64,000 nucleotides of DNA, from positions 62,001 through 126,000 of the forward strand of contig JBCAML010000002.1 in assembly GCA_038503075.1 (NCBI GenBank). Reading direction: 5' to 3'. The translations under genes and the position numbers were made by a program. Below, in pieces: positions 35,578 to 48,545 of the stretch; within the stretch, counting starts at the first letter, position 1, and each line of letters starts with the position of its first letter. The notes below the pieces were generated by a model that was not told where the DNA came from, made no database searches, and saw only the letters and a list, made by a program, of their open reading frames with translations. Source of the DNA: Gyromitra esculenta (taxonomy: Eukaryota > Ascomycota > Pezizomycetes > Pezizales > Discinaceae).

Positions 35578-38500
35578 CTTGAAGATGTTTCGTCTGTGGA
35601 CTTTGATCGCGTCTCAAGAGCTCACTATCGAACGAGCAAGGTGAATTGGGAGGGCTTTCGGGTGTTCATATATGCTCTCTCTCTGCGCATCTATCTAGAC
35701 CGATTGCTGTCATTTACCATGCGTGTGATATGCGGCTTGTCACTTCGCTTATGACTTGGGTAGGGGTAAGGTAGGAGGTAGGGATAAATCCGTGCATTCA
35801 GTTCAGTTGTAATTTTTGTTGTGTGTAGGGATCGGTCCTCGGGGGAATCTTGAGCGCTCTGGTCTGCAACCCCATCTGTGTAAGATCTCTACGCAAGAAG
35901 TGCGGACGACAGATTACGGACGGATGCCGTACCCTATTGGCGGTGTCTGAGTGCCTGGGCAGTAGTCGGGCTTCGATGCGTGAAAACATTGATGCAGGAT
36001 CCAAGTGTCACGGTGTCACCCCCAAATAGTTGCTATTAGCCTTACCGAAGTTGATAGCAACCATTTACGGTGCACGAACTTCCAAGTCTACTATCCACAT
36101 GGCACCATCCCCGCTTTTCCCCACAACCGGCTAAATCTGCTTGTTTGAATGTCAGATTAGCTTAGATAGCCCGAAGGAGCCTCAGACGGGGCCCAACATG
36201 GATCAAAAACATGGAATTTGGCTGCAGCTATCGGTAGTTTGGTGGGTTAACTAAAACACCAAGCATACTGGGGCACTGGTCCAGTAAAGGCTTCGCAGAG
36301 AATGATGCTGTAAAATAATATCCGGCTTCAGATACCCCCCTTAGACATATCACCACGTCACGAGAACAGAAGGTAAAGCCTCCAGATCCAAAATAGGGAT
36401 GAATCCCAACCAGACTTTCTTTCTTTCAGCTATGTAGCGACTATGCGGTGAACCCATAAACCAGGCAAATGATTGTGGCTAACCGTGGTCCAGGTTACAA
36501 TTTCAGTGGCGCCACCCATGCTATACGCTTCGACCACAAGAATTCGTAGCCAATGCGTATTTCACCCACATTCTGGTATCTCTAGAGATTGTGACTCGCG
36601 TACACGCCTATCCCCGTATGGGGGCGAGACTGCCCCACAGCCAAAATTTGAGATCCCGCTCGTGCTGACATCGATTGTCCAATTAGAATTGGGTGGTCAA
36701 TATCTAGGACTGCTAGGAATCTGCAAACTACGATAAATGGTTAAGTATTTCCTTGGGCATCAGTGCCAGTCTCAGAATCATTCGGCCGAAGTTCGAGAAT
36801 ACAAACATTGGCAAAGATGACTACAAAACTCGATGGAGTAACCCTCCCACACTTCGCTGTAATTTATTCCGCTATGTCTTGGAAGCTGATTGTGCCGCAT
36901 AATTTCTCGTTCAAGCATGTCGTTGATCGCAAAAAAACTTTCAACTTCTCCGAAGTTCAAGACTATCAGTCTTGGTACTTAATTCATATCCCTCATGTGA
37001 TTTGTTATCCTCGAAAAAATTAGCTATTTTGCATATGTTTGCTTATTGACCATTGGTTGTCATCTAATTAACGAAAAAATTACGACTGCTACAAATCGAG
37101 CCACGTTAACCATGGATTTTTTTTTCTCTTCGAGTGATTACGAGTATCTTTACGAATTCCGGTGGCGATAGTTCATCCAAAGAAATGGTCGATTAAGTGC
37201 ATGGCCTCCCGCTATTGCCCCCTAGATCCCTGAGTTGAAACCTCGATTTCTTCCACCTTACATATTTTGGGATTTGCGCTGCTACAGCTTATTGTAGAGT
37301 AGTCTGTGTGGAGGGTGCCAGGCTGTCGGTTAAATATGCCTCCCATGAAAAATCACGGGGGTTGACGTGAGATGTAGGTCGAGTGATATGGTTTTTAGGT
37401 AAAATAATTATAATACACATACCAAGACTCGATTTACGGGTCGCGGGGTCGCAGGGTTATCCTCAAAAATCCATCCCTTAAGCATTTCATGAGAGGAGCA
37501 AGCTTTGCGTTTTCCAGCATTGTGATGGAGTATTAATTTACTCCAAAGGTTTGTTGGACGGGTCGGGATTAAACAAACCCCGAACCATACGTTTAGACGG
37601 AGGGATGCTCGTTTCTAGCTTGCTTCAGATTTCGGTATATTCTACAGAGATTTCAGTAGCGAAAGAGGGTTCCGATTCTATATCTTCATTTATTCGTTTT
37701 CTTCCGAGGTATTCCTCTGACCCGAGTGTTTGGTTTTCAACGGTGATGTTTAGCACCGAGCATGAGATGAGACGGGAGCACTATTACTAATCCTAGGCAC
37801 GATAAAAAAAGGATTCCGTGACTCGGTCCAAAGTACTCAAAATTCCTATCCCTTCTGCGGCAAAAAAAAAGCGACTTTATTGTGCATATCTCGCTCTAGA
37901 TCTACCTAGAAGACATCCCATCGAAGAGTAGCTCCACTCCAATGCACCAGCTTTCTTGAACCAAAAATCATGAAAGATGATCGCCGTGTCATGAAAATCG
38001 CCAGGATCATCAGCTGCCGTGATACCCGACATGTTCCGCTTTTATCTTCTAGCAATCTAGCATGTGTTGGAGTTCCTAAGAGCAGGTACACAGATATTTC
38101 GATAAACTTTCTACTGCCGCACAAGCACACGCACGCCGCGATTTACGATCCATGAACAGGCGAGGAGGCGGAAACTACATGCGAAGAGAAGCACAATGCT
38201 TGCGTTCCATTCTAGGGTTGGGCGTTTAATTTGTACAGACTTATCTCACTCATCTACATTGGGGTTCTTCCGATTATGGGCGGAAAATCCAATCTTCCGA
38301 ATATACTATGATCCTCCAAGATCTCGGCAAGATTGCCATGTTAGTACGACCGCCGAATGATATTTCTAAACTTACTCTAATAAATGCTGGGCACTTATAA
38401 TAGGGCTCCCTCACTGACCATTGGGAATCAATATCAAAGCCTCTAACACAAGTACAAAAACGAGTGATACAATATGACTTGTGGCTTGACATTCAATTCT

Positions 38501-39046
38501 TAGATTTCTTATCTAAGAAACCAACGATCAAAGAGGGGAACTTTAACAGAATAACTCGATAAGACATATTGAGACAACTAATACCCTCAAGCCTTGTCGC
38601 CCGCTATCCGACATCCGTACGCATTCGTACCTGCAGCTGTCTCAGCCCAATCGTGATGGTAGCTCCGGCGACGCACGATTTCATACTAATCTCCTGCCAG
38701 GATGTTTAGCTCGGAAAAACTTAAAGCATTGTTGCCAAAAGTGCCTCAATGTTGGATCGTAATCGACCAGATCTCTGACGAAATCTTCACCATAATAGCA
38801 AGACGCTGACCATCCAAATTCTCTGAGTTGTTCCCCGGTTCTTCTGCTCCGTTCAGGTTCATGCAACATTTTAGCCTAATGAGCTGTTATGTTGGCTTTT
38901 AGAATCGAATTAATAAATAATAAATAAATAAGGTTTCAGAATCGCGGGTTGTTGTAATATTGGGGCACGTAAGGAGGAATAGAAGACTCGATTGCTTGCT
39001 TGCTAGAGATGGGCGAGCATACGGCCCTTATCTAAATAGTTCTTCG

Positions 39047-39076
39047 GGTGCCCGAGTACCCGTGTGCTCGGGCACC
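39047..39076. repeat. GC-rich hairpin, possible hAT element terminus
   Basis: GGTGCCCGAG (39047-39056) and CTCGGGCACC (39067-39076) form a perfect 10-bp stem around a 10-nt loop that includes TACCCG. About 40 bp to the left is TAGAGATGGGCGAG, similar to the termini of some hAT elements, which start near (C/T)AGAGATGGGC and carry GGGTACCCG repeats. No second end or transposase was found, so this is at best a relic. Confidence 0.4.
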
Positions 39077-42000
39077 TGTCTCTCAATCATTTCCGACCTC
39101 GAAGCCACGCCCGTGGAGGCACCTCGCATTAGGAAGCTTCTCCAACACGGGTGTTCATACGGAATACGAGTGAGAATTTATGAATCACGGAGCATGATCA
39201 CAGCTAGTTTCCCCTCCGATTAGACGTTAGGTAACATTGTGTTGATTTGGAATTCTTCTTTCGTCATTTGAAATCTAAACCGGCTAGAAAACAGAGTGGC
39301 AGCAAAAAATGGCCCGATGGAAGCTAAAGCCCTGGCCATCTTTTACAATACCTGTGTCTGCCACCGTCGATCATCAACATCACAACTAACGGTTTAAGAC
39401 AAGCAATTTCATAAATATGTGTAGGCATGGAGGTGATGCCAAGCCAACTAATTACTCAATAATGTTGAAATACCATGATATGTGACGTAATTCTCATATG
39501 ATTTAACCTATTTCGCTTGTGCTAATATAAAACCGTACTAGGTCCGATGCAGATACATGTATAATTTCATCCCCAACAGTGGCGATTTATATACCCTATC
39601 TCCTTTGCGCTTCTTTCCCCACTTGCTGTAAATGTACTATAGCCGTGCAAGTCACTATGAACGGCTACGGTTAACAGATGACATAGACATGAGCGGTTAA
39701 TCAACGCGGCAACGAAAATTAAGTGATTAGTTGTTGATCCTAATTAATTACTCGCCTAGGCTCGGAAGGAAATATAGTAAGACATAGGGCTAGATCTAGC
39801 TATTTAAGGCTACGGATAAAGGCCAAAGATAAGAACCCACTTACGTATCAAGATGTACACTATGATCATTCTCATACAAGGGTACAGGCATCATGTAGAG
39901 CCGGTCAGCTAGCGGTCGCCCCAACTGCAACTATGCACAGCTTTCGAAAACAAGAGCTAGATTGGAACTAGAATATATATTTCAAAATACCTACATATAT
40001 ACGGACACACAAGAGTATTTGAGCGCAACCATGATTGAAACCACAGTCAACCATAGAAAAACAAAATAAGCGGAGCTTCTTCATTAACCTTAATGCAATA
40101 GAAGAATACACGAAACCAACGAGACCGTATATCCATCACAACGCTACATATCCAGCGAAGCCAGCCCAAGCTCAATCCCTGCCTCCCCGCCCACCGCTAA
40201 ACCAACACTCCTTTATTAACAAGCGTCTAAAATACCCTTAAATACTGAGAATAATCACAAGTTCCTGAAAATTAAGTATCTCCACACTTCGAAATTATAC
40301 TCTTGTCTTCGCCTCCTCAAGGCGATCCATCGAACTCAAAATCCTCTAGCTCTTTCTGCACTGCCACGACTATTTGCCTGTCAGCAAGTCTACAGAACAT
40401 CCGAGCAAGTACATCGGAAAATTTAAGTCTCGCAAGTAGTAAAGGCTGCCATTCGTAAACTTTATCACCTTCTCCAATAGTTAGCAGAAGGCAGTTTCAC
40501 AAAACACCACCTTACGCAGCTTCAACAACCTGATGAATTCGTATCCGAGATTCTCCTAAAAGAGTCTAGACTTCATCGCAGATGCGCTCATCCAAACCCA
40601 CAGTGCCCAAACGTACAATATGTTGTATCATATACAACACTGAACAGTCAGGTTTCAAGACTACATAAATAACCCTTAACTAAGAACTTTGATGGGATTG
40701 TTAGAAAGTAAGACGTAGTAGCCTTCGAGAAGCACCCATATACGAGACCATCCGAGAAACCGCGATAGGTCATCATAAGTTGACTGGCAATCATCTAATC
40801 AATACCTCAACATAGCTAGAGGGATCCTTTTCCAGGCCACGTACTTGAACTGTGGTTAAATTCTCTCAATCAGCTACTGAAATAAACAAAGTCATATATA
40901 TGCTTCTCCAGAGGCGACGGTGGTTGGGGCCACTCTCGCGAGCGAAATAGCCCTGAAACCCTCCCAAAGCATATACTTCCAGCCAAGTGATGGTAGTGCA
41001 GGCGCAGCCCAAGCTTCGCACTATACTATCGGTTGGTCACCCAGTGATGGGGGGGCATTCGGGTTCGAACCAAACCAATAACTCCTGGGAAATGGAGGTA
41101 CAGCAAACTTTTGTTACAGAGCTAGAAGCATATAGTCTTTTTGATGCATAACTAATACATCTACCCTCCTACACACTGTACCCAGCCAAGGTTTCTAAAT
41201 TAATCGGCAATCAATGAAACCCCTCTAGGAAACTAAGTCAGGTCGTCCTAACACGGGAGTGCAGAACCTTAAGAGAGGCTGAAGTTACACCATAACCTAG
41301 GGCCCCAATAGGAAAAATAGGAAAATAGCTAATCCGCCGAACCTCACACGAAATAAGGTACCCTTTTCCAATTCCACACTTCTAAAACCTACTCCTGCCC
41401 CAACTTGTAGTCACGGGTAACGAACTATGACACGGAACGGGGAAGGTAAAACAGCCAGATATTAGTCAAACCTAATTACAGACAAAGAGCTAAACCACTT
41501 CCTGTACTCTACCATAACTCCAATCTACTAGCTAAAAATGAAGTCTATTCGGTTCGGTACAAGCAACAGAAAACACCTCAACAACAGCGAACCCCAATCT
41601 TTGCATAAAGATTAAAACTCGCCTCTATTAATATGTTTTCCTATAGCCCCAAGAAGTTTCCTTACATATCTGCTGGCTTTAGTGGTTATGGTGGGGTTCA
41701 ATCTGTCTGAGGAGTGTTGCTGTTAGGTATCAAACCGAGCAGACTTTATTTTTTGGCTAGTACCTAACCAGCCTATCATACATTCTCACTCGAAACGTTA
41801 CCCCACACCTACGAACTCCCACGCCCCGCGACAAAAAAAACCCTCACTCATGCTCACTCAGTACCACTCAAACCACCCAAACCACCCAAACCGTATCTCC
41901 AAGAGCACTACAACAACCCCCCCCCAAACCATATCACCCCCAGCAAACCAACTAAGCCGTCTCACCCACTTTATACACTAATCACCCCTCCCCCCCCCGG

Positions 42001-42452
42001 AACTACACCTCAAAACAACCCACGTCACCATACCCCCCCCTCTGAGACAACACCACATCGATATCTCAGCCGTACAGTCACTCCCCAGTCTCGCGACGAA
42101 ACTAGTGTTTTAACAAACAAGGATTACAACCGTAGAAACCCCCAGCTCTATCATAAGCCCCCCATTCCTCATCGCCTTACATGATCTTGGGGGCCCGGGG
42201 GGAGGGTGTTTACAGCTTTACAGGCTACCCTTTCGTCAAAACACCCCGCCCCCCGCCCCACCAGTTTTTGTCGTGATCCCTAAGACCTAGAAGTGAGACT
42301 GTATCTCATACGTATATACATGTACTCTACACACTTGTGCGACTTCAGCCGCACACCTATCAACAACACTTTGGACCTAGGTATCCCAGCTTACTGACTC
42401 CGTTCGTGTCAAAAGCTTAAGACACGAACTTCATGCATGCATGGAGACTACT

Positions 42453-42473
42453 CTATCTATCTATCTATCTAGA
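42453..42473. repeat. (CTAT)n microsatellite
   Basis: About five consecutive CTAT units in the C-rich gene-poor block. Confidence 0.9.
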
Positions 42474-43352
42474 TCGCTCCCTCGAGATCTGGCCCTTAAA
42501 TAATAGAAAAACCTGGCCCAACCCACACGATGGGAAAAAATTAACAAAAACAACCTATCCCCATCTTATCTTTCTCCATGTGGGGGGGGATAACTAGGTA
42601 TCAATATAAAGACTTGTTCAAACCTAACTGCTTGCTCTAGTATAGTGGAGTGCGGCACTTCCCGCCCACTCATCCTTCCCCAATTTCCACATTCTACGTC
42701 CGTGGCGTCGAGTTCTAAAAATAAGGCTGCTGCACCTATAACCAAAAACGCCTAAGACACATGCAAAGCACACGTACAGAGATCCTGTAGGGTAGATATT
42801 TTACCGATATCGTTCGCGAGTCCTGTAGATAGGTACATAGATAGCAATATAGATTGTATCATCACTCGTTCTTTCTCTATCAAAACATAAACCAGTTGAA
42901 AATAGGTATGATGAAAAAAAGTAAAACCCAATGCCCAACCCCTCATGAACACACATAAGAAAGAAGAAAACCAAAAAAAAAGAGAAATTTACAAGCTTTA
43001 CTATCCATTAACCATGCCGCCCCCTCCTGTGCCCATGTTTACCAGATCCTGCTCGGCTGGCTCGAGAAGAAGAAGAAAGAAAAATTATAAACGAAAGAAA
43101 AATAGGAAATTAAAACAAAAAGAATTTTTATAAAGAAGGATACTTTTTTCTAAACCGAGTCTCACCCCCTAAAATCTTAGCCAGCGTCTCACCTCCAAAA
43201 CTCAGACAAGAGCCTCGTTAAGCAATACGAATGCCTCAGCTTAAGTCACCAAAAATCGGCCACACCAACAGGCTTATAGCGGTTCCACTTATGGACATCG
43301 TATGATGCTTCAACCTTGAATCCATTGGGTTCACCAGTCTCAACGAACACGA

Positions 43353-46300
43353 CTATAGTCGGTCTGCTGTCGAAACTCTAGTAAAAGCGCGGTCTAACTG
43401 TTCCTCGATAGTCGCAGGCGCCGCATCGGTATGAGTCGGATTCATTGGAATTTCAACGTCGCCAGAAGCTACTGGGCGCAGAGTCTCTTCTGTGTGTTGA
43501 CGTTGAAATTCGAAGAGGGGTAAATCTTGGGCCTTGACACTTTCTTGCTGTGGTTGTTGAGATAGCTGCGATTGGTAGCTCAAGTGACGATCACTCTCTG
43601 GGTAAGTGCCTGGGTGATAGACCCCTGGATGATAGCCCTCAGGTTGAGTCTCTTGAGGATTTGAGTTGTTGCTACCTTGAGACTGTGATCGATGAGGACT
43701 TTTCTGACGATACGCAACATATCCTGGCTCGCTGTTACCAACCAGTGACTGAGCCTGGCTCTGCCCACTCCTCGAACCATCTGGCGACTGTGACTGACTT
43801 CTCTCGCTCAGCGGAAGACTCTGTCTGAAAGGCGGCGCCGGGCTCAATCCAACCGGATTTTCAGGACTCGTATCTTGTGGTGAATCAGGGAGTGGGTTGT
43901 CCAGCGGTCGGTATTCGATGAACTCCTCACCACCAGACTCCCCATCCAGCTCGAAGGCATTCTCTTCAGCTATAGGTGGGCCCCTGACCATCCTCCAATC
44001 CTCTGCGACATCCCAACAATGACTACGTCGATAAGTGTAGTCGACCTCATCGTCACCAACCAAATTACTTGTAGACGTTCCAGCAGCAGCAAGACTTCCA
44101 TAAGGACTTTGGCCCGTGACACCCCAAATTCCACTCAACCGGCTAGCCCTCGAGCTTTGGCTTCTCTCCCAGGGTAACGAGCCCTTGACATTTTCGCAGA
44201 GGAAATACTCCACACCCTCATTGTACTGGCAACCTACTGCATCAACGACTGTCATAGGTAGACACTGCAAAACACAGTACATGAAAATCCACCTTCCCTT
44301 TCGAGCCTCAGCGATATCCTCCAAGGTTTTTCCGCTTCCAAAATCTTGTTCAAGCTTATAGTAAGCAGAGACAAATTGGTTCGGGTTTTGTGGGTCCACT
44401 GCATCACTATTGTAAGAATTCTTTAGAACTGCCATAAGCTCTTCTGATTTCAACTTCTTTTGTGACCGTGGTTTACTCGACTTCTTCTTCTTCTTGGAGC
44501 CATCAGCACTAGAAGGTGGTGTTGGGGGGATGTAGGGCAGCCGAGGCTGGTCAAACGGGATGTTCGGTTGGACTGGCATATAGGACTGATTGAAGTCCGA
44601 CATAATCTTCCGCATGGTGGTTCGAGAGTGTTGTTCCTTCGACCTTTGCTCCTGACCTTCCTCGCCGTCAGAAAGATAGTTGGCATCGAAGCGGATCCGA
44701 TCACCGTGGATCCACTCGCGATCCACCAACAAATCATAAAGGACACAGAAATCGTCATAGAGTCGTTTCAACACCATCCTGTTCAGACCACCAGTCTCAG
44801 TGAACCCACCACCTTTTCCATGTTTCCCAGCCTTCGGTGGCCATGACCCATACACGTGTTTATAGTAACTCAGTGTGAACTTCCTCATAGCGTCGAAGCC
44901 CGCCTTCCAAGGCTTGAATTCCGGATATCGTCCATCCCCTACCCATACAGAAGGATAGTCAAAGTTAGTCAACCTAGTGGCGACATTCTGCAAGCGGATT
45001 TGGTGGAGGTCGATTGAAGCTCGATCTAGGCGAGATTTAGTGACACGCGAGACGTAAACGCATCCGGGATGGTCCTTGATATCCTCCCATCTTCCACATG
45101 CATGAATAAACCCTTCCCTATACATCCTCTGACACTTCCATCGCTCTCCCATAATCAGCGCCTCAACTATCGCGTCGTCATCATTGCGGATATCATCAAT
45201 TTTCAGGTCATCGACAAAATACAGAAAATGCCCTTCTGCGGTGCTAATCCTTCGTGACACATTAACATCCATCGGCGAATGATCTTCGGGGTGAAGCTGA
45301 GGTGAGATTGGACCCTGTAGTTGCTTGAATATCTTTTCCATTATTTGGAAAGGTGTTTCCCGGTGGAGCGTAGCAACAAGGAATGTGTAGCTGAGGAATG
45401 CAAATAGATTTCGGGCGTCCACGAGGTGCTGAAAAGAGTCATCGCTAGTATCAGAGTTGGAATGCTTGTGCTTCTTGCTCTTCATTGGCGCAGCGGGCTT
45501 AGGGTTCAGCTCCAGAACAGGGTAATAGAGCTTGTATGCAACATTTTCATCCTCGCGAACCTCTCCTTGTTGGGCCAGTTCCTCCTCGTCCGGTGGACTT
45601 AAAGTATCCTGTCCGGGGGTAGGCGGCGCAGCGAATCCTGAGGATACTCCTGCGGGGACTTCGAGATATAGATCACCATCCGCAGAGGAATTTTCAGGTT
45701 CTTCTCGTTCCTCCAAGAACTGCAAGTCTTCAATGAATTGACCCAGAGCAGAGAACATTAAAGGTGATGAAGATATCCGGAAACTTGGTGCGACGAACTT
45801 AGAGTTTGTGGCGTTCTTTGGCGCTAGGAAGACTAAGGTATCACCATTGGGTTCCCACAGATCCGGCACCTACAAAAATAGATGAGTCAGCCCAAAAAAA
45901 CAAAGAGAACAAGAGAAAGGTGGGGATCATGTCATCCAACGTACAGGTTCACCTTGAACAAGAGGTCCAAAATTATATCCTTCCAGATGCTCGCTGCTCG
46001 CACGAGTCAGCCTCCATGCCGCTGGGATCTCAACGTCACCCTTCGTCTTCCTCCCAAAGAGGCCACCGCGACGCTGTTTTCGAAGCTGTTTAGGTATCTC
46101 CGCCGTTGTCGGGCTAGGTGGCATTGGGACATGTCCTGGTGGTGAACCAGGCCGCGAAGACGCATATGAGGTGTGGGATGTAGTTGACATGGCTGACATG
46201 GCTGAAGCACCAGAGAAATTTCTATAGGAAGTTCGAGTTGAAGTGACGGGTGACGACATGTGAGGTGATTGAGGGTGAAGATACGGTGATAAGGATCCAG

Positions 46301-46631
46301 TTGCTACCGGAGGATGAGGAGTTGCTCCATCCATTGGGGGTGCCAATGATTGTCCCCGGGTTGGATGAATCACTAGAGGGTTTGGCGATGGAGCAGAGAG
46401 AATAAGCCCAGGAGCAGCGGGCACCGCAGTGGTGGGTGTTTCATCAACGGGTGTCTTGTTTTCATTATCCTTCCTTTGATGGCTGAGGTTGGTTATGATG
46501 GGAGGTGGTGGAGTCAGGGTCCCTTCCCGTACTTTCTGGTCAGAGGACGAGCCCCCAAAGAAACCAGTAAGACGCTTCATGGCGTTGGCGTCAAAGAAGG
46601 ACGAAGCTCTAGGTCTGGCTGTCTTAGCCAT
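43353..46631 (-). CDS. Conserved filamentous-fungal protein of unknown function (DUF8004-like)
   Basis: Two exons (45945-46631, 43353-45869) join at EP/VPDLWEPNGDTLVFL to a 1067-aa protein. Residues 1-200 are Pro/Ser/Thr-rich and probably disordered, with MAKTARPRASSFFDANAMKR at the start and a basic stretch KQLRKQRRGGLFGRK near residue 185. A globular core follows from about 200 to 800, including ARNLFAFLSYTFLVATLH, AEGHFLYFVDDLKIDDIRN, FIHACGRWEDIKDHPG, FDYPSVWVGDGRYPEFKPWKAGF and WIFMYCVLQCLPM. The final 270 residues are Gln/Ser/Pro-rich. I recall a fungal family named DUF8004 with this pattern but cannot verify it. There is no signal peptide, enzyme motif or membrane segment of certain meaning. 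Its promoter side (46.6-47.5 kb) has long pyrimidine tracts on the coding strand. Confidence 0.85.
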
Positions 46632-48521
46632 GATTTCATATAACTTTTATTTATTTTTACCCTTTTTATATTGGCTGTTGCAGTGATGGTGGGATGGTGA
46701 TGGCGATGGTGACTGCGAGAAAGCCCACAGACAAAGCAGATGCGGGGTGCCAGCGATTCTTTTATCGAAACCGCAGGCAAGAGGAGATGGGGGGAGGAGG
46801 GATGATATAGAAAAACCACATACCGCAAGCAAAGGGGAGGCCCAAAAACAACAAACTACAATAAGGAATGCAATGCAAAAAACGTGGGACAAGGATACGG
46901 CCGAGCGAGAGGTCTGACCGCAGGGAACGTCACTCGCCTGACTGTTCCTGGCCACAGCTACGGTGGAAGATTATCTCCTGTGCCTCTTTCTAGCGTTTGC
47001 TGAGCGTTGTAGGGCTATGTGCGGCAAGAGCTGGACTCTGATTGGCCGATCAAGCTGAAGAAGCAAGTGAAAGAGCAAAACTGGTGTGATAACTGGTGTT
47101 GAGAGGGACACGACACTGCCAACGACTAATATATACCAAACGGGGGTATGAGTGGCCGGTATAGCGAGACGTCTGGGGGTTCTGGAAAAGCAGTTGTGGC
47201 TGCAGCAGCGGATGTGACAGCTTGGGTCTCTAAGCCCTGAACCTGGACCTGGCTGGCTGGCTGAACCTGGACCTGGCAGCGGTGGATGATGGGGGTGATG
47301 CTGGCGATGGTGCTAGCGGGTAGGCAGACAGGTGGAGGGAGAGTTGAGACTGTATAGATTCTATAGAAGCACAGAGGGACGCAGCAGGTAGGGAGCGAAT
47401 ATACTCTAGCACGCACAGCAGGGACTAGTTTACATAAACGAGAGAAACGGAACAGAACGGATAGAATAGGGGACAGACTGGGGAAGGAACGAGGGGCAGA
47501 GAAAGAGAAAGAGAAAGGCCTCTAGACTAGAGCAGAGCAGAGCACAGCAGAGCAGGCAGAGCCAGGGACAAGAAGAAGTCGGATGTTCCGATGGGCTGTA
47601 AATTTAGTTCCACCCAGCAACGAAACGAGAAAGTGAAGAAAAACGAGCAGCGGACCGCACAGAGCAATGACGCAAGCCTGGCTGCCTTGGTCCCGGCCAG
47701 CCATTGGCTGTCCTCCCTCCTGGGCTGCGGCTCAACCAACGTTGACACCTCGCCCGCTCCTGGCCTGGTCCCTGCCGCCCCCAACACAGAACAGTCCCCC
47801 AGCTACCCACTGTCGGTTTCAAGCCAACGCCCACCTTCCACGCCTTTCCCCTTTCTGGAAGACGCTGGATAGGCGTCTGTCACTCGAGAATCCACGAGAT
47901 TGGTCTCCGCAACGGTGCTGGGTGGTGCTCTTCAGTAACCGCCCTCGGTAACACAACCTGCAACTGCACTTTTCTGCACTTCGAAGCCTAATGTCCCTTT
48001 CTTTTCTTTCCTTTCCTTTCTTTATTCCGTTCTCATGCATTCCAAATCTCGACCAGTTCCAGGAAGCGCACTGTGCACGTTTCGAGGCCTGCGTGCGTGG
48101 CTGTTCGGTGACGGATCAACCCTGAAACCTGCTTCGAAAGCGGCAAGGAACTAACGGATCCCGAGCCCTTGTTTCGTTCACCATGGTTCATGGCTAGTAG
48201 CCCTCCGACAAACTCATTGGCGCTTTCTCACCCGGTGCAGACAGGTGCAGTACTAGGGTGTAGGGGTAGGTCTGGCGAGCGTGGCGGTGCAGTCCTCTCC
48301 TTGAAAGACTTGCAAATAACTTCAGTTTACAATATCTATACAACATCCTGAATTGATCAGGTGTATTTACCAAGCCTCGCAAGCGTTGCGTGGGTTTGGG
48401 CAGGAACATTGACAGTTCTTGTCGCACCGCCACGTTCGCCAGACTTACCCTACACCCTAGTACAGTACAGTACACACGTCCACCGTGTAGAGCAGGTACA
48501 TGTACCTACATGTATTCTCAT

Positions 48522-48545
48522 ACTCACTCACTCACTCACTCACTC
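48522..48545. repeat. (ACTC)n microsatellite
   Basis: Six consecutive ACTC units. Confidence 0.92.

Larger units (their letters stand above)
35578..43352. other. Large gene-poor interval with skewed composition
   Basis: No frame in this 7.8 kb has a recognisable domain. The left end is the promoter side of the MFS gene. A possible hAT-type terminus with a 10-bp GC hairpin lies at 39008-39076. From about 40.0 to 42.3 kb the plus strand is rich in C and A and very poor in G, with repeated C runs. A CTAT microsatellite lies at 42453-42473. I see no tRNA or rRNA. Confidence 0.55.

Noticed and set aside
41020..41100. Possible tRNA gene, because GGGTTCGAACC at 41061 resembles a T-loop/B-box
   Set aside because: The flanking bases do not form a T stem or acceptor stem, and no A-box or anticodon arm of correct spacing precedes it.
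47126..48040. Several overlapping frames of 60-96 codons on both strands
   Set aside because: Repetitive CTG/CAG-like and pyrimidine-rich promoter sequence upstream of the minus-strand gene at 46631; none has a domain.
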